Shown: positions 34,898-44,371 of the stretch, one piece after another
How positions within the stretch are numbered: position 1 is the first letter of the stretch
Layout: each line of letters begins with the position of its first letter
Assembly (NCBI GenBank): GCA_025056355.1
Contig: JANWWI010000008.1
Coordinates: 1-64,000 of the forward strand
Direction of reading: 5' to 3'
DNA length: 64,000 bases
DNA from: Casimicrobiaceae bacterium
GTDB taxonomy: Bacteria > Pseudomonadota > Gammaproteobacteria > Burkholderiales > Casimicrobiaceae
Notes under the pieces: model-generated
What the model was told of the DNA's origin: nothing
Database searches by the model: none
The model's input: the letters and a program-made list of their open reading frames with translations, nothing else
Position numbers and translations under genes: made by a program

Positions 34898-36001
34898 ATG
34901 ATCCCGATCTCCCGCCCTTTCATCGGCCCTGAGGAACGCGCCCTCGTCGAGGCCGTACTGGATTCGGGGCATCTCGTGCAAGGTCCGCGGGTGGCGGAGC
35001 TCGAGACGCTCTTTCGAGAAAAAACCGGCGCCAAACATGCCATTGCCGTCTGTAATGGCACCGCGGCGCTTCACACCGCACTGCTTGCGCACGGCATTGG
35101 GCCGGGCGATGAGGTCATCACCACGCCATTTACCTTCATGGCCTCGGTGCATGCAATCCTCTTTGTCGGGGCCACACCGCGCTTTGTCGATATCCTGCCT
35201 TGCTGCTTCAACCTTGACCCGCGGCAGCTCGAAGCGGCGATCACCCCGCGGACCAAAGCGATTCTGCCGGTCCATCTCTACGGCTTTCCGGCCGATCTGC
35301 CGGCCATTCAGGCGGTGGCAGACCGGCATGGGCTTGCAGTCATTCAGGATGCCGCGCAGGCCGTGGGGGCAACCGTGGCGGGTGAGCCGCTTGGACGCTT
35401 CGGCACGGCCTGCTACAGCCTCTACGCGACCAAAAACGTACACAGCGCCGAAGGCGGCATGGTGACCACGAATGATGATCAATTGGCCGAGCGCTGTCGG
35501 CTCATCCGGGCGCACGGCTCACCGCGGCGCTACTACCACGACACGCTCGGCTACAACTTTCGCCTCTCCGATTTGCATGCGGCGCTTGCCATCCCGCAGA
35601 TGCGCCGGCTCGAAGCCATCATCGCCCAGCGGCGCGCAAATGCCGAATGGCTCAACGCCCACATCGTCAACCCGCGTGTGATCACCCCGCGGCTTGCCGG
35701 ATGCTGCGCGCGGTCAAGCCTTGCTTGCCAAGCTCTCGGTCATGTGTGGCACCAGTACGTGGTGCGCATTCCCGAAGGCCGCGACGAAGCGGTCGAGAAA
35801 CTCACGGCGCTTGGCATCGGCACGGCCGTTTTCTACCCGGTGCCCGCGCATCGGCAAAAACATATCCTTGAGCGCGGCCTGGGCGAGGTGCAGCTTCCAA
35901 TGGCCGAGCAAGCGGCGCGCGAAGTGCTCGCGCTTCCGGTGCATACGGGGCTCACCGAGGCCGAGCTCGAAACGATCGCCCGCGCGGTCAACGCCTTGTG
36001 A
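34898..36001 (+). CDS. DegT/DnrJ/EryC1-family aminotransferase
   Basis: A 367-residue PLP enzyme. The active-site Lys is in YSLYATKNVHSAEGG, and the cofactor region VIQDAAQAVGATVAG and substrate region GYNFRLSDLHAAL are complete. The family aminates keto-sugars attached to nucleotides. The oxidoreductase gene eight bases downstream suggests a WbpB/WbpE-like pair making a 3-amino sugar for a surface glycan. No acetyltransferase is nearby. The ATG at 34898 precedes the conserved IPISRPFIGPEE; a GTG 30 bases earlier is possible. Confidence 0.85.
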   Translation: MIPISRPFIGPEERALVEAVLDSGHLVQGPRVAELETLFREKTGAKHAIAVCNGTAALHTALLAHGIGPGDEVITTPFTFMASVHAILFVGATPRFVDILPCCFNLDPRQLEAAITPRTKAILPVHLYGFPADLPAIQAVADRHGLAVIQDAAQAVGATVAGEPLGRFGTACYSLYATKNVHSAEGGMVTTNDDQLAERCRLIRAHGSPRRYYHDTLGYNFRLSDLHAALAIPQMRRLEAIIAQRRANAEWLNAHIVNPRVITPRLAGCCARSSLACQALGHVWHQYVVRIPEGRDEAVEKLTALGIGTAVFYPVPAHRQKHILERGLGEVQLPMAEQAAREVLALPVHTGLTEAELETIARAVNAL

Positions 36002-36009
36002 GGCGAAGC

Positions 36010-37020
36010 ATGTCGGCTCCGCTCAATGTCTGCGTGATCGGCTGCGGCGCCATGGGGCGAAACCATGTGCGCGTGCTTTCGGATCTTCCAAGCGTTGAGC
36101 TGTGCGCGCTTGTGGATCCAAACCCGCATGCCTGCGCGGCGCTGTCGCACCGCTACCGCGTCCCGGCTTATCCGAGCGCGGAGGCGATGCTCGAAGCGGT
36201 GCAGCCGGCTGCCGCGGTCGTGGCGGTGCCCACGGTTGCGCATCGCAGCGTCGCCGGTCAACTGATCGAGCGCGGCATCCATGTTTTCGTCGAAAAGCCC
36301 ATCGCCAGTAGCGTGGCCGAGGCCGAAGCCCTCATCGCGCAAGCGCGCGCCGCGGGCGTGGGGCTCTTCGTCGGACATATCGAACGCTTCAACCCGGCCG
36401 TGCTCGAACTCCGGCAGCGACTGTCGGCCGGTGAACTCGGGCGCGTGCTGCACGTTGAGGCAAGGCGCCAGGGACCGTTCCCGGTGCGAATTCAGGACGT
36501 CGGCGTGGTCATCGATCTGGCCGTTCACGACATCGACCTCGTGCGCTTTGTCACTGGCAGCGAGGTGGAGCGCGTCTACGCCGAGACCACTCAGCGCTTG
36601 CATGAGGCGCATGAGGATTTGCTTCGCGCCACCATGCGCCTCAACGATGGCGTGGTCGCTTCACTGGCCGTGGACTGGCTCACGCCGACGAAGGTGCGCT
36701 CGCTCACGGTGACCGGCGAGCGTGGCATGTTCCAAGTCGATCTGCTCACGCAAGACCTGTTCTGGTATGAAAACGCCGCTGCGGCTGAGGAACGTGAGGA
36801 CGACATCGCGCTGCTGCGCGGTGTGCGCGAAGGGCGCATGATTCGGCATGTGGTGCGCAAGCGCGAACCGCTCGTCGCCGAGCTCGAGGCGTTCGTACGC
36901 TTCGTGCGCGAGCCGGGCTCGGTCGAGGTGGTCTCCGGCGAGGATGGCACCGCCGCGATTCACGTTGCGCAGGCGATGCTTGCCTCCGCCCGCAGCGGCC
37001 AGGTGGTGCGGCTCGTCTGA
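36010..37020 (+). CDS. Gfo/Idh/MocA-family oxidoreductase
   Basis: A 336-residue NAD(P)-dependent dehydrogenase. The Rossmann motif is VCVIGCGAMGRNHVRVL, the catalytic EKP is in VFVEKPIASSVAEAEAL, and DVGVVIDLAVHDIDLV holds the family Asp-His pair. It is expected to oxidise a sugar nucleotide whose keto product is aminated by the enzyme encoded just upstream. A GTG at 35998 overlapping the aminotransferase stop is an alternative start. Confidence 0.84.
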   Translation: MSAPLNVCVIGCGAMGRNHVRVLSDLPSVELCALVDPNPHACAALSHRYRVPAYPSAEAMLEAVQPAAAVVAVPTVAHRSVAGQLIERGIHVFVEKPIASSVAEAEALIAQARAAGVGLFVGHIERFNPAVLELRQRLSAGELGRVLHVEARRQGPFPVRIQDVGVVIDLAVHDIDLVRFVTGSEVERVYAETTQRLHEAHEDLLRATMRLNDGVVASLAVDWLTPTKVRSLTVTGERGMFQVDLLTQDLFWYENAAAAEEREDDIALLRGVREGRMIRHVVRKREPLVAELEAFVRFVREPGSVEVVSGEDGTAAIHVAQAMLASARSGQVVRLV

Positions 37021-37031
37021 CGCGGGCGCAG

Positions 37032-38381
37032 TTATTCGACGGCTTGAATGACCGCGCGAAGCGTGTCGACGCACTGCGCGATGTGCGCCTCCTCGACGAT
37101 GAGCGGCGGCGACAGGGCGATCGTGTCGCCTGTGGCGCGGACCATGAGCCCGCGTCGGTAGCACTCGACAAACACATCGAAGGCGCGTCGGCCGGGCACA
37201 CCGGGACGGGGTTCTAGCTCGACCGCGGCAACGAGCCCGTCGTTGCGAATGTCGATGACGCGCGGCGTGCCGCGCAAGCTGTGCACTGCCTCTTCAAAGA
37301 CCGGCGCCATCGCACGCGCCCGCTCGAAGAGTCCCTCGCGGGCGTAGAGCTCAAGGGTCGCCTGGGCCGCCGCGCACGCAAGCGGATGCGCCGAGTAGGT
37401 GTAGCCATGCGGCAGCTCGGGCAAGTGTTCTGGGCCCTGCATGAACGCTTCGTAGATCTCGCGCGTCACAAGTACGGCGCCCATCGGCACCGAGGCATTC
37501 GTCAAGCCCTTGGCGCAGGTGATCATGTCGGGCGCAACGCCGTACTTTTGCGCGGCAAAGGCCGCTCCAGTGCGTCCGAAGCCGGTGATGACCTCATCGA
37601 AGATGAGCAAGATGCCGTGCTTCGTGCAAATCTCGCGCAGCCGTTCGAGGTAGCCTTTGGGCGGGATGAGCACGCCGGTCGAACCGGCGATCGGCTCGAC
37701 GATCACCGCCGCGATGGTGGAGGCATCGTGCAGGGCGACGAGTTTTTCGAGCTCATCGGCCAGGTGTGCGCCGTGTTCGGGCTGTCCGCGCGAGAAGGCA
37801 TTGAGTTCGGGCAGATGGGTCGAAGGCAGATGATCGACCCCTGCCACCAGCGCGCCGAAAAACTTGCGGTTGTAGACGATGCCGCCGACCGCTGTGCCGC
37901 CCAGATTGACACCATGGTAGCCACGCACGCGTCCGATCAAGCGCGTGCGCGTGCCTTGGCCGCGTTGGCGCTGGTAGGCAAGCGCGATTTTCAAGGCGGT
38001 ATCGACCGACTCGGAGCCTGAGTTCGTAAACATCACATGCCTGAGCGGCTCCGGAGCGATCGCTACGAGCCGGTTGGCCACCTCGAAGGCGAGCGGATGC
38101 CCCATGTTGAACGGCGGGGCGAAATCCATCGTTGCGGCCTGGCGCTGAATGGCCTCCACAATGGGCCGCCGGTTGTGGCCGGCGTTGACGCACCACAGAC
38201 CCGCCGCCATGTCGAGCACTTTGCGCCCATCGTGGCTCGTGTAGTACATGCCCTCAGCCGCCACGAGCAGGCGCGGCGCGCTTTTGAACTGACGGTTGGC
38301 GGTAAACGGCATCCAGTGCGCCGCCATCGCCTCGCGGTCAAGTTCGCTGTGCAGGTGCTCAAGTTCGGTGATCGCGTTCAT
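37032..38381 (-). CDS. Omega-amino acid:pyruvate aminotransferase
   Basis: A 449-residue class III PLP transaminase, the length of beta-alanine:pyruvate transaminases. It has the HWMPFTANRQFK opening of that subgroup, GSESVDTALKIA for phosphate binding, IFDEVITGFGRTG with the PLP Asp, and the Schiff-base Lys in CAKGLTNASVPMGAV. It moves an amino group from beta-alanine or a similar amine to pyruvate. It converges with the oxidoreductase gene and is divergent from the aspartoacylase-like gene. Confidence 0.86.
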   Translation of the reverse strand: MNAITELEHLHSELDREAMAAHWMPFTANRQFKSAPRLLVAAEGMYYTSHDGRKVLDMAAGLWCVNAGHNRRPIVEAIQRQAATMDFAPPFNMGHPLAFEVANRLVAIAPEPLRHVMFTNSGSESVDTALKIALAYQRQRGQGTRTRLIGRVRGYHGVNLGGTAVGGIVYNRKFFGALVAGVDHLPSTHLPELNAFSRGQPEHGAHLADELEKLVALHDASTIAAVIVEPIAGSTGVLIPPKGYLERLREICTKHGILLIFDEVITGFGRTGAAFAAQKYGVAPDMITCAKGLTNASVPMGAVLVTREIYEAFMQGPEHLPELPHGYTYSAHPLACAAAQATLELYAREGLFERARAMAPVFEEAVHSLRGTPRVIDIRNDGLVAAVELEPRPGVPGRRAFDVFVECYRRGLMVRATGDTIALSPPLIVEEAHIAQCVDTLRAVIQAVE

Positions 38382-38471
38382 GATGCGCTGCCTCGGTGGG
38401 GACCGGCGCGCGACCCAAGCGGCCGCGCACTCTGGAAAGCTTCGATTTTCTCGCTTCGCCATAATTTGTCC

Positions 38472-39455
38472 ATGCCGAATATGCATTTCGTGCACTGGGT
38501 GTTGACGGCACCTCGGCCTGGGCCGCGTCTAATCGTGCTCGGGGCTGTGCATGGCAATGAACGCGCCGGCACGTTGGCGCTCAAACGCCTCGCGGCGGAG
38601 TTCGAAAGTGGCCAGCGTGTGCTCAAGCGCGGGCGGCTGACGCTCGTGCCGATCACCAACCCAAAGGCCTACGCGCAAAACACCCGCAACGGCGACCGCA
38701 ACCTCAATCGGCGCTTGCGTCCGACGGCGCTGCCGCTTGAGTTCGAGGATCACGTGGCCAACTGGCTCTGTGCGCTGCTTGCCGAACATGATGGTTTGCT
38801 TGATTTGCACTCTTTCATGGCGCCGGGCGAGCCGTTTGCACTGGTGGGGTCCGAGACCGAACTTGACGGGGTGACTCCTTTTCGGCATGCCGAGCGCGAG
38901 GTCGCGCTCGCGCAGCGGCTCGGGGTGAGGCGCTGTGTGGATGGGTGGCTTTCGACCTACGAGCGCGGTGTGGCACGCCGCCGCGCGCGGCCGTTGCCGG
39001 GGGCGCCTGCGGCCACGCTCGATGCCGAGTACGCGATCGGCACCACCGAGTACATGCGTGCGCTCGGCGGCTGGGCGATCACGCTCGAATGCGGCCAGCA
39101 TGAGGATCCGCGTGCGCCCGAAGTGGGCTACCAGGCGCTGCTCAACCTCCTGGCCGAACTGGAGATGATCGAGGCGCCCAAGCCCGTGCCGCAGCCGCTC
39201 GAAGGCGTGCGGCTGGTCGACGTGATCGACCGGCACGACCCGCAAGATGTCTTCGTGCGCGAGTGGAAGAGCTTTGATCCGCTGCGCGCGGGCGAGCCCA
39301 TCGCACGGCGCGCAAGCGGTGAACTGCTGACCGCGCCGGCGGATGGCTGGATCGTGTTTCCGGCCAAGGCGGCCCAACCCGGGTCGGAGTGGTATTACCT
39401 TGCTGAGCGGACCGAGCGCTTTGCGGTTTGCCCAGGTCGGGGTCGCGTTGACTGA
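38472..39455 (+). CDS. Succinylglutamate desuccinylase/aspartoacylase-family hydrolase
   Basis: A 327-residue M14-like zinc amidohydrolase. Zinc ligands are the His and Glu in GAVHGNERAG and the His in LLDLHSFMAPGE; the substrate Arg-Asn region is RNGDRNLNRR. The general base Glu is probably in TLECGQHED. It removes an acyl group from an N-acylated amino acid. Which amide it cleaves is unknown. It lies 90 bp from the divergent transaminase start, which may point to a shared amino-acid route. An ATG at 38481 is a possible start. Confidence 0.78.
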   Translation: MPNMHFVHWVLTAPRPGPRLIVLGAVHGNERAGTLALKRLAAEFESGQRVLKRGRLTLVPITNPKAYAQNTRNGDRNLNRRLRPTALPLEFEDHVANWLCALLAEHDGLLDLHSFMAPGEPFALVGSETELDGVTPFRHAEREVALAQRLGVRRCVDGWLSTYERGVARRRARPLPGAPAATLDAEYAIGTTEYMRALGGWAITLECGQHEDPRAPEVGYQALLNLLAELEMIEAPKPVPQPLEGVRLVDVIDRHDPQDVFVREWKSFDPLRAGEPIARRASGELLTAPADGWIVFPAKAAQPGSEWYYLAERTERFAVCPGRGRVD

Positions 39456-39547
39456 GTACGAGGACCGCCTGCTACTCCCTTTCCTTCAGCACTCTACGCT
39501 CGTACCCTCAACGCCAAACACGCAACCCCTCTGGAGGTGACTCCCTC

Positions 39548-39754
39548 ATGGAGCTTTCTTCGGTTCTGACTTCCGCTCTGGAGGGCGGGTACGTCGCGCT
39601 CCATCCCGAAACGGGTACGACGACACAGGGCAAAACCGTCGAAGAAGCGCTCGACAGCCTGCGCGAAGCCACCGCGCTCTACCTCGAAGAATTTCCACTT
39701 CCAACCGTTGGTCGATCGTTACTGACGACGATCGAGGTGGCCCTGCATGCCTAG
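39548..39754 (+). CDS. HicB-like antitoxin
   Basis: A 68-residue protein with the HicB fold signature: GGYVALHPETGTTTQGKTVEEALDSLREATALYLEE. HicB proteins neutralise the mRNA-cutting HicA toxin. A GGAGGTGA site lies seven bases before the ATG. The C-terminal DNA-binding region found in longer HicB proteins is absent. It overlaps the hicA start by eight bases, but that hicA is frameshifted. Confidence 0.8.
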   Translation: MELSSVLTSALEGGYVALHPETGTTTQGKTVEEALDSLREATALYLEEFPLPTVGRSLLTTIEVALHA

Positions 39755-39971
39755 ACTGCCCATCGTGTCAGGCGCGGAGGCGATCTCTGCGCTTGAGCGG
39801 CTGGGTTTCATCGTCGTTCGGCAGCGTGGCAGTCATGTCGTGCTCCGCCGCGGAGCGTCCGGGGGGGGGTGGTGCCCAACCATCGCGAACTCACGTCGGC
39901 AACCCTGACCGGTTGTGCTCAAGCAGGCCGGGGGTGACCCTGAGGCATTCATCGAGGCACGGAAGTCCTGA
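39747..39971 (+). pseudogene. HicA toxin gene with two frameshifts
   Basis: Translation begins MPRLPIVSGAEAISALERLG and continues GFIVVRQRGSHVVLRR, a clear HicA double-stranded RNA-binding-like fold with the catalytic His in RGSHVVL. A run of nine G (39861-39869) then shifts the frame. The expected VVPNHRELTSATLTG is read in another frame, and an extra base near 39913 returns to the first frame for VLKQAGGDPEAFIEARKS. As written, translation stops at 39904-39906. The toxin is dead unless the sequence has errors at these two places. Confidence 0.72.
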
Positions 39972-40170
39972 TGCGCGGCCACGAGCGAACCAAGCATCGC
40001 TCGCCGTGCGGCTACTGTGACACCGGCATGTCGAAGTCCGCGGCTTTGGGCGCGGCCGCGTCGCCGTGGTGGTGTCGCGCCCCGGCCCGGGCTCGATTTG
40101 TGTTGAGTGCCGGGCGGTCCACCTGTGCCAGCTCGACGGCGGACAAACCGCAAGCCATCGAATTGACAGA

Positions 40171-40198
40171 TTGATTTTCACATCGCGGGCGATATCAT
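40171..40198 (+). promoter_or_regulatory. Possible promoter of the PIN toxin-antitoxin pair
   Basis: TTGATT (40171-40176), a 16-bp spacer and TATCAT (40193-40198) form a plausible sigma-70 promoter. The start point would fall at about 40205, the GTG start codon itself, so the transcript may be nearly leaderless. The rest of the gap 39972-40170 shows no gene. Confidence 0.4.
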
Positions 40199-40204
40199 TT
40201 TGCG

Positions 40205-40630
40205 GTGATTGTCGTGCTCGACACGGATGTCGTTGTGGCCGCGATGCGTAGTCCGCGGGGCGCGAGTGCCGGTTTACTTCGCCTCTTGCGTCAAGGCCGA
40301 CTGCGGGTGGCCGTGAGCGTGCCGCTTTTCGCTGAGTACGAGGCAGTTTGCCAGCGACCGCACCACCGACAGGCCGCAGGCTTGACGGAGGCTCAAGTCA
40401 GTGCCTTCCTCGATGGTTTGGCGAGCTTGGTGACGCCGGTGGAGATCCACTACAACTGGCGCCCACAATTGCGCGACGTGGCCGATGAGATGGTTCTCGA
40501 GGCGGCGGTCAACGCGGGCGCAGATGCGCTGGTGAGTTTCAATCATCGAGACTTCGCAGCGGCTGCGGCCCGCTTTGGGCTGCGGCTTCGGCTGCCCGGA
40601 GAAGTACTGAGGAGTCTCCCCCATGAGTGA
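40205..40630 (+). CDS. PIN-domain toxin (TIGR00305-like)
   Basis: A 141-residue PIN-domain nuclease. Acidic active-site residues are seen in VVLDTDVVVAAM, in the Glu of LFAEYEAVCQRP and in the VADEMVLEAAVNAGADALVS region. The pattern matches the PIN family of putative toxins that cut RNA. A GTG start at 40205 is used. It overlaps a small antitoxin gene by eight bases. Confidence 0.78.
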   Translation: MIVVLDTDVVVAAMRSPRGASAGLLRLLRQGRLRVAVSVPLFAEYEAVCQRPHHRQAAGLTEAQVSAFLDGLASLVTPVEIHYNWRPQLRDVADEMVLEAAVNAGADALVSFNHRDFAAAAARFGLRLRLPGEVLRSLPHE

Positions 40631-40868
40631 TGTCAGCATCTATCCCCTGCGCCTACCGCGCTCCTTGCGCGCGGGCGTCGAGCGCATGAGTGCACAAGAC
40701 GGCGTGAGCATCAATCAATTTGTGGCCATCGCCGTGGCCGAGAAGCTCGCCACCATGCAGGCGGAAGCCTTCTTCGCCGAGCGTCGCGCGCGCGCCGACC
40801 TGGACGCATTCGATCGCATTTTGAACCGCGAAGGGGGCGAGCCACCGGGTCCGAAAGACCAGCCCTGA
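40623..40868 (+). CDS. Antitoxin of the PIN toxin, ribbon-helix-helix-like
   Basis: An 81-residue protein. Residues 1-40 (YPLRLPRSLRAGVERMSAQDGVSINQFVAIAVAEK) have the strand-helix-helix pattern of ribbon-helix-helix antitoxins. The C-terminal part is charged and would wrap the toxin. Its place eight bases inside the 3' end of the PIN gene is the usual toxin-first order for this family. Confidence 0.72.
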   Translation: MSDVSIYPLRLPRSLRAGVERMSAQDGVSINQFVAIAVAEKLATMQAEAFFAERRARADLDAFDRILNREGGEPPGPKDQP

Positions 40869-41556
40869 ACGGAAGTTTTCGCGCACCCAGCCCTCGAACC
40901 GCTTCCACCGTCACCGCGAAATCCATCGCCCCCCGGTAGGGGCGCCCTGGGGCGAAGATCTCCTCGCGGCTGAGGCGCATGTGCGTGTGACGCAATCGAG
41001 GATCGTGCCGCCGAGCCAGAGGCCGCTCTTGGGGTCCGGCACGCGCAAGTCGAAGGCATCGACCACGAGTTGTGCTCTGGCCTGGGCGCTATTTCCTCGA
41101 TGTCGCTTGTGATGCGCGCGAGCGCGTTGCGGATGAGGATCGAGCCGGTGTTGATCGATGCCGCGGGCGAGCCCGTGGCCAACCCGGAGCGCCCGCGCGC
41201 GCTCGGCAAGCGCGGGCAGATCATCTAGATGCGCGAGAGGGGCGCGCAGGCGCGGCCGCTGGCCGGGTCGAAACCTTCGCCATGGCGATCGCAAAGGCCG
41301 CGGGCACAGCAACCATGGCTCAAATGCGGGAGGAAGTCCGCCAAAGTGGGCAGGCTCAGGCAACGGGTTCGACTGGCAAGGCGGCGGGCCATCGATCGGC
41401 AGGGTGGCGCGGGAGGGCATGCGCTGCTTTGTGGATGTCGAAGATGAGCGGCCGGCTCCGTCACGCCGACAGGGATCGCGTTCAAAATGCCGAGTTGAGC
41501 GATGATCGACACCGTCCATAAAATTTCGGAAGCGTTTTCCGACCAACGGAATAGCC
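40869..41556. other. Gap with probably decayed coding sequence
   Basis: No intact gene can be supported. On the minus strand, protein-like pieces lie in three successive frames: SINTGSILIRNALARITSD near 41150-41090, VVDAFDLRVPDPKSGLWLGG near 41070-41010, and MRLSREEIFAPGRPYRGAMD near 40980-40920. This suggests an older gene broken by frameshifts. The family was not recognised. A possible plus-strand promoter for maeB lies at its right end. Confidence 0.35.
41495..41524 (+). promoter_or_regulatory. Possible maeB promoter
   Basis: TTGAGC (41495-41500) and TAAAAT (41519-41524) are separated by 18 bp. An inverted repeat TCGGAA/TTCCGA follows immediately downstream, before the ATG at 41557, and might be an operator. 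Evidence is by motif only. Confidence 0.42.
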
Positions 41557-43875
41557 ATGCCTGACCGCGAAAAGGAGCAACTGCGCGACGCAGCCCTCGA
41601 ATACCACCGCCGACCGCGGCCCGGCAAGCTCGAAGTGAGCGCGACCAAGACGCTCACCAACCAGCGCGATCTGGCGCTCGCTTACTCGCCGGGCGTGGCC
41701 TTCGCCTGCGAGGAGATCGTGCGCGACCCGGCGCAGAGCTTTTCGCTGACCTCGCGCGGCAACTTGGTGGCTGTGGTCACCAACGGCACCGCCGTGCTGG
41801 GCCTTGGCCCGATCGGGCCGCTTGCTGCGAAGCCAGTCATGGAAGGCAAGGCGGTGCTGTTCAAGAAGTTTGCGGGCATCGACTGCTTCGACATCGAGAT
41901 CAACGAGCGCGATCCGGACAGGCTGATCGAAATCATTGCGGCGCTCGAGCCGACCTTCGGCGGCATCAACCTCGAAGACATCAAGGCGCCCGAATGCTTC
42001 TACATCGAGCGCAAATTGCGCGAGCGGATGAAGATCCCGGTTTTTCACGACGATCAGCACGGCACAGCGATCATCGTGGCCGCGGGGATCCTCAATGGCC
42101 TGCGGGTGGTCGGCAAAAAGCCGGAAGAGGTCAAGCTGGTCTGCTCAGGCGCCGGGGCGGCGGCACTGGCCTGCCTCGACATGCTCGTGGCGATTGGCAT
42201 CCGCCGCGAAAACATCTGGGTGGCCGACATCAAGGGTGTGCTCTACAAGGGCCGCACCGAGGAGATGGATGAACACAAGGCCCGATACGCGCAAGCAACC
42301 GAGCTTCGCACGCTTGAGTCGTTGCTCGACGGGGCCGATATCTTCCTCGGGCTTTCGGCTGCGCGTGTGCTCAAGCCCGAGTGGCTGGCCAAGATGGCGC
42401 CTTCGCCGCTGATCTTTGCCCTGGCCAATCCCGAGCCGGAGATCATGCCCGATGTGGCCAAGGCTGCGCGTCCCGATGCGGTGATCGCCACAGGACGCAG
42501 CGACTATCCAAACCAGATCAACAACGTGCTGTGCTTCCCCTTCATCTTCCGCGGAGCGCTTGATGTGGGCGCAACCACGGTCAACGAGGCGATGAAGCTT
42601 GCAGCGATGCATGCGATCGCGGATCTGGCCATGGCCGAGCAAAACGATCAGGTCGCGGCGGCCTATGGCGAGGCGGGCACGCTCAGCTTTGGCCCGGAAT
42701 ACTTGATCCCGAAGCCGTTTGATCCGCGGCTGATTACCCGTATTGCGCCGGCGGTGGCCAAGGCCGCGATGGATTCCGGCGTGGCCACACGGCCGATTGC
42801 TGACTTCGACGCGTACCGCGAGCGGCTCACGGAATTTGTCTACCACTCCGGGGCGGCCATGAAGCCGATCTTCTCCGCGGCCAAGAAGGCTCCGCGCCGG
42901 GTGGTCTTTGCCGAAGGGGAAGATGAGCGGGTGCTGCGTGCGGTGCAAGTGGTGATCGACGAGGGGCTCGCCCGGCCGATCGTGATCGCACGGCCGGCGG
43001 TGTTCGAGCGGCGTGTCGAGCGCTACGGGCTCAGGATCAAAGCCGGCGTGGATGTGGAGCTCGTCAACCCGGAAAACGACCCGCGCTACCGCGACTACTG
43101 GCAGGAATACCACCGACTGACCAAACGCAAGGGGGTCTCCGAGGCGTACGCGAAGCTTGAGATGCGCCGTCGGCATACGCTGATCGGCGCCATGATGGTG
43201 CGCAAGGGTGATGCCGATGCCCTCATTTGCGGCACCTACGGCACCCATGCGCTGCACTTGCGCTACATCGATCAGGTGCTGGGGCTCGAACCCGGCGCGC
43301 ATGTCTATGCCGCGATGAATGGGATCCTCTTGCCGGGGCGGCTCGTCTTTCTGGTCGACACCCACGTCAACTACGACCCAACGGCGCAGGAATTGGCCGA
43401 GATCACGCGGATGGCCGCTGCGGAGCTCACGCGCTTTGGCATCGAACCGAAGGTGGCGCTTCTGTCGCACTCGAACTTCGGCACCTCGGACAAGCCCTCG
43501 GCGGTCAAGATGCGCGAGACCCTTGCGCTTTTGCGCGAGCAGGCGCCCGATCTGGCCGTCGATGGTGAGATGCACGGCGACAGCGCACTCGATGAGAGCC
43601 TGCGCGCGGGCTATGACGTGGCCTGGTCCGGTTCGGCGAACTTGCTTGTCTGTCCGAACCTCGATGCCGCCAACATCGCCTACAACCTGCTCAAAACCGG
43701 CGCCGGGCAGGGCATTGCCATCGGGCCGATCCTGCTCGGTTGCGCCAAGCCCGTGCACATCCTCACCCCCTCGGCCACGGTACGACGCATCGTCAACATG
43801 ACCGCGCTTGCGGTGGTCGATGCCAACGCCCAGCCGCCGAGCCTGTTCGATCTGAGCCATGGCGCACGGCGATGA
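41557..43875 (+). CDS. maeB: NADP-dependent malic enzyme with PTA-like domain
   Basis: A 772-residue MaeB-type malic enzyme. Residues about 1-430 hold the malic enzyme: [50 protein letters not shown], and the cofactor motif [16 protein letters not shown]. Residues about 445-772 are a phosphotransacetylase-like domain ([16 protein letters not shown], VPGx-type region [18 protein letters not shown]). It oxidatively decarboxylates malate to pyruvate. In this family the PTA-like part is regulatory, sensing acetyl-CoA, rather than catalytic. Confidence 0.94.
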   Translation: MPDREKEQLRDAALEYHRRPRPGKLEVSATKTLTNQRDLALAYSPGVAFACEEIVRDPAQSFSLTSRGNLVAVVTNGTAVLGLGPIGPLAAKPVMEGKAVLFKKFAGIDCFDIEINERDPDRLIEIIAALEPTFGGINLEDIKAPECFYIERKLRERMKIPVFHDDQHGTAIIVAAGILNGLRVVGKKPEEVKLVCSGAGAAALACLDMLVAIGIRRENIWVADIKGVLYKGRTEEMDEHKARYAQATELRTLESLLDGADIFLGLSAARVLKPEWLAKMAPSPLIFALANPEPEIMPDVAKAARPDAVIATGRSDYPNQINNVLCFPFIFRGALDVGATTVNEAMKLAAMHAIADLAMAEQNDQVAAAYGEAGTLSFGPEYLIPKPFDPRLITRIAPAVAKAAMDSGVATRPIADFDAYRERLTEFVYHSGAAMKPIFSAAKKAPRRVVFAEGEDERVLRAVQVVIDEGLARPIVIARPAVFERRVERYGLRIKAGVDVELVNPENDPRYRDYWQEYHRLTKRKGVSEAYAKLEMRRRHTLIGAMMVRKGDADALICGTYGTHALHLRYIDQVLGLEPGAHVYAAMNGILLPGRLVFLVDTHVNYDPTAQELAEITRMAAAELTRFGIEPKVALLSHSNFGTSDKPSAVKMRETLALLREQAPDLAVDGEMHGDSALDESLRAGYDVAWSGSANLLVCPNLDAANIAYNLLKTGAGQGIAIGPILLGCAKPVHILTPSATVRRIVNMTALAVVDANAQPPSLFDLSHGARR

Positions 43876-44371
43876 AGCCCCGGCCGCGTGGTTTGTGCGC
43901 CACGCAGCGCTTGTGGCCGCGGGTGCGCGGCTTCTCGATGTGGCCGCTGGGCGCGGCCGTCATGCACGCTTTTTTGCCGCGCGCGGGGTGGAGGTGGTGG
44001 CCGTCGATCGCGATGCCGAGGCGCTTTCGAGCCTGAGCGGGGTACCCCGGGTGCGCATCGAAGTGCACGATCTGGAGGCGGGCGCGTGGCCCTATCCGGC
44101 GGCAAGCTTCGATGCGGTGCTTGTGTCGAACTATCTCTGGCGGCCGAGCTTTGAGGCCCTTCTTGCCACGGTGCGCCCGGGTGGGGTGCTCCTGTATGAG
44201 ACCTTCATGGTCGGGCATGAACGCTATGGGCGTCCCTCACGACCGGAGTTTTTGCTGCGCGTGAACGAACTGCTTGAGCGGTTGCTGCCGCGTTTTGAAG
44301 TGATGGCCTTCGAGCAGGGCGACGACGGCCAGGCGGTCAAGCAGCGCGTGGCGGCGCGACGCTTGGGGTGA
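43859..44371 (+). CDS. Small class I SAM-dependent methyltransferase
   Basis: A 170-residue methyltransferase with motif I LLDVAAGRGRHARFFAARG, acidic VVAVDRDAEAL and motif IV FDAVLVSNYLW. It resembles the TehB/Methyltransf-like proteins of unknown substrate. It starts 17 bases inside maeB and converges with the metallo-beta-lactamase gene, overlapping its 3' end by 35 bp. Confidence 0.78.
   Translation: MAHGDEAPAAWFVRHAALVAAGARLLDVAAGRGRHARFFAARGVEVVAVDRDAEALSSLSGVPRVRIEVHDLEAGAWPYPAASFDAVLVSNYLWRPSFEALLATVRPGGVLLYETFMVGHERYGRPSRPEFLLRVNELLERLLPRFEVMAFEQGDDGQAVKQRVAARRLG

Noticed and set aside
40163-40198. TTGACA at 40163 as -35 box of the PIN toxin promoter
   Set aside because: It is 24 bp from the TATCAT box, too far for a sigma-70 promoter; the TTGATT at 40171 has better spacing.
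40911-41660. A 249-residue minus-strand open frame before maeB
   Set aside because: It overlaps the maeB start region, is Arg/Pro-rich and matches no family. At best it contains pieces of a decayed gene.
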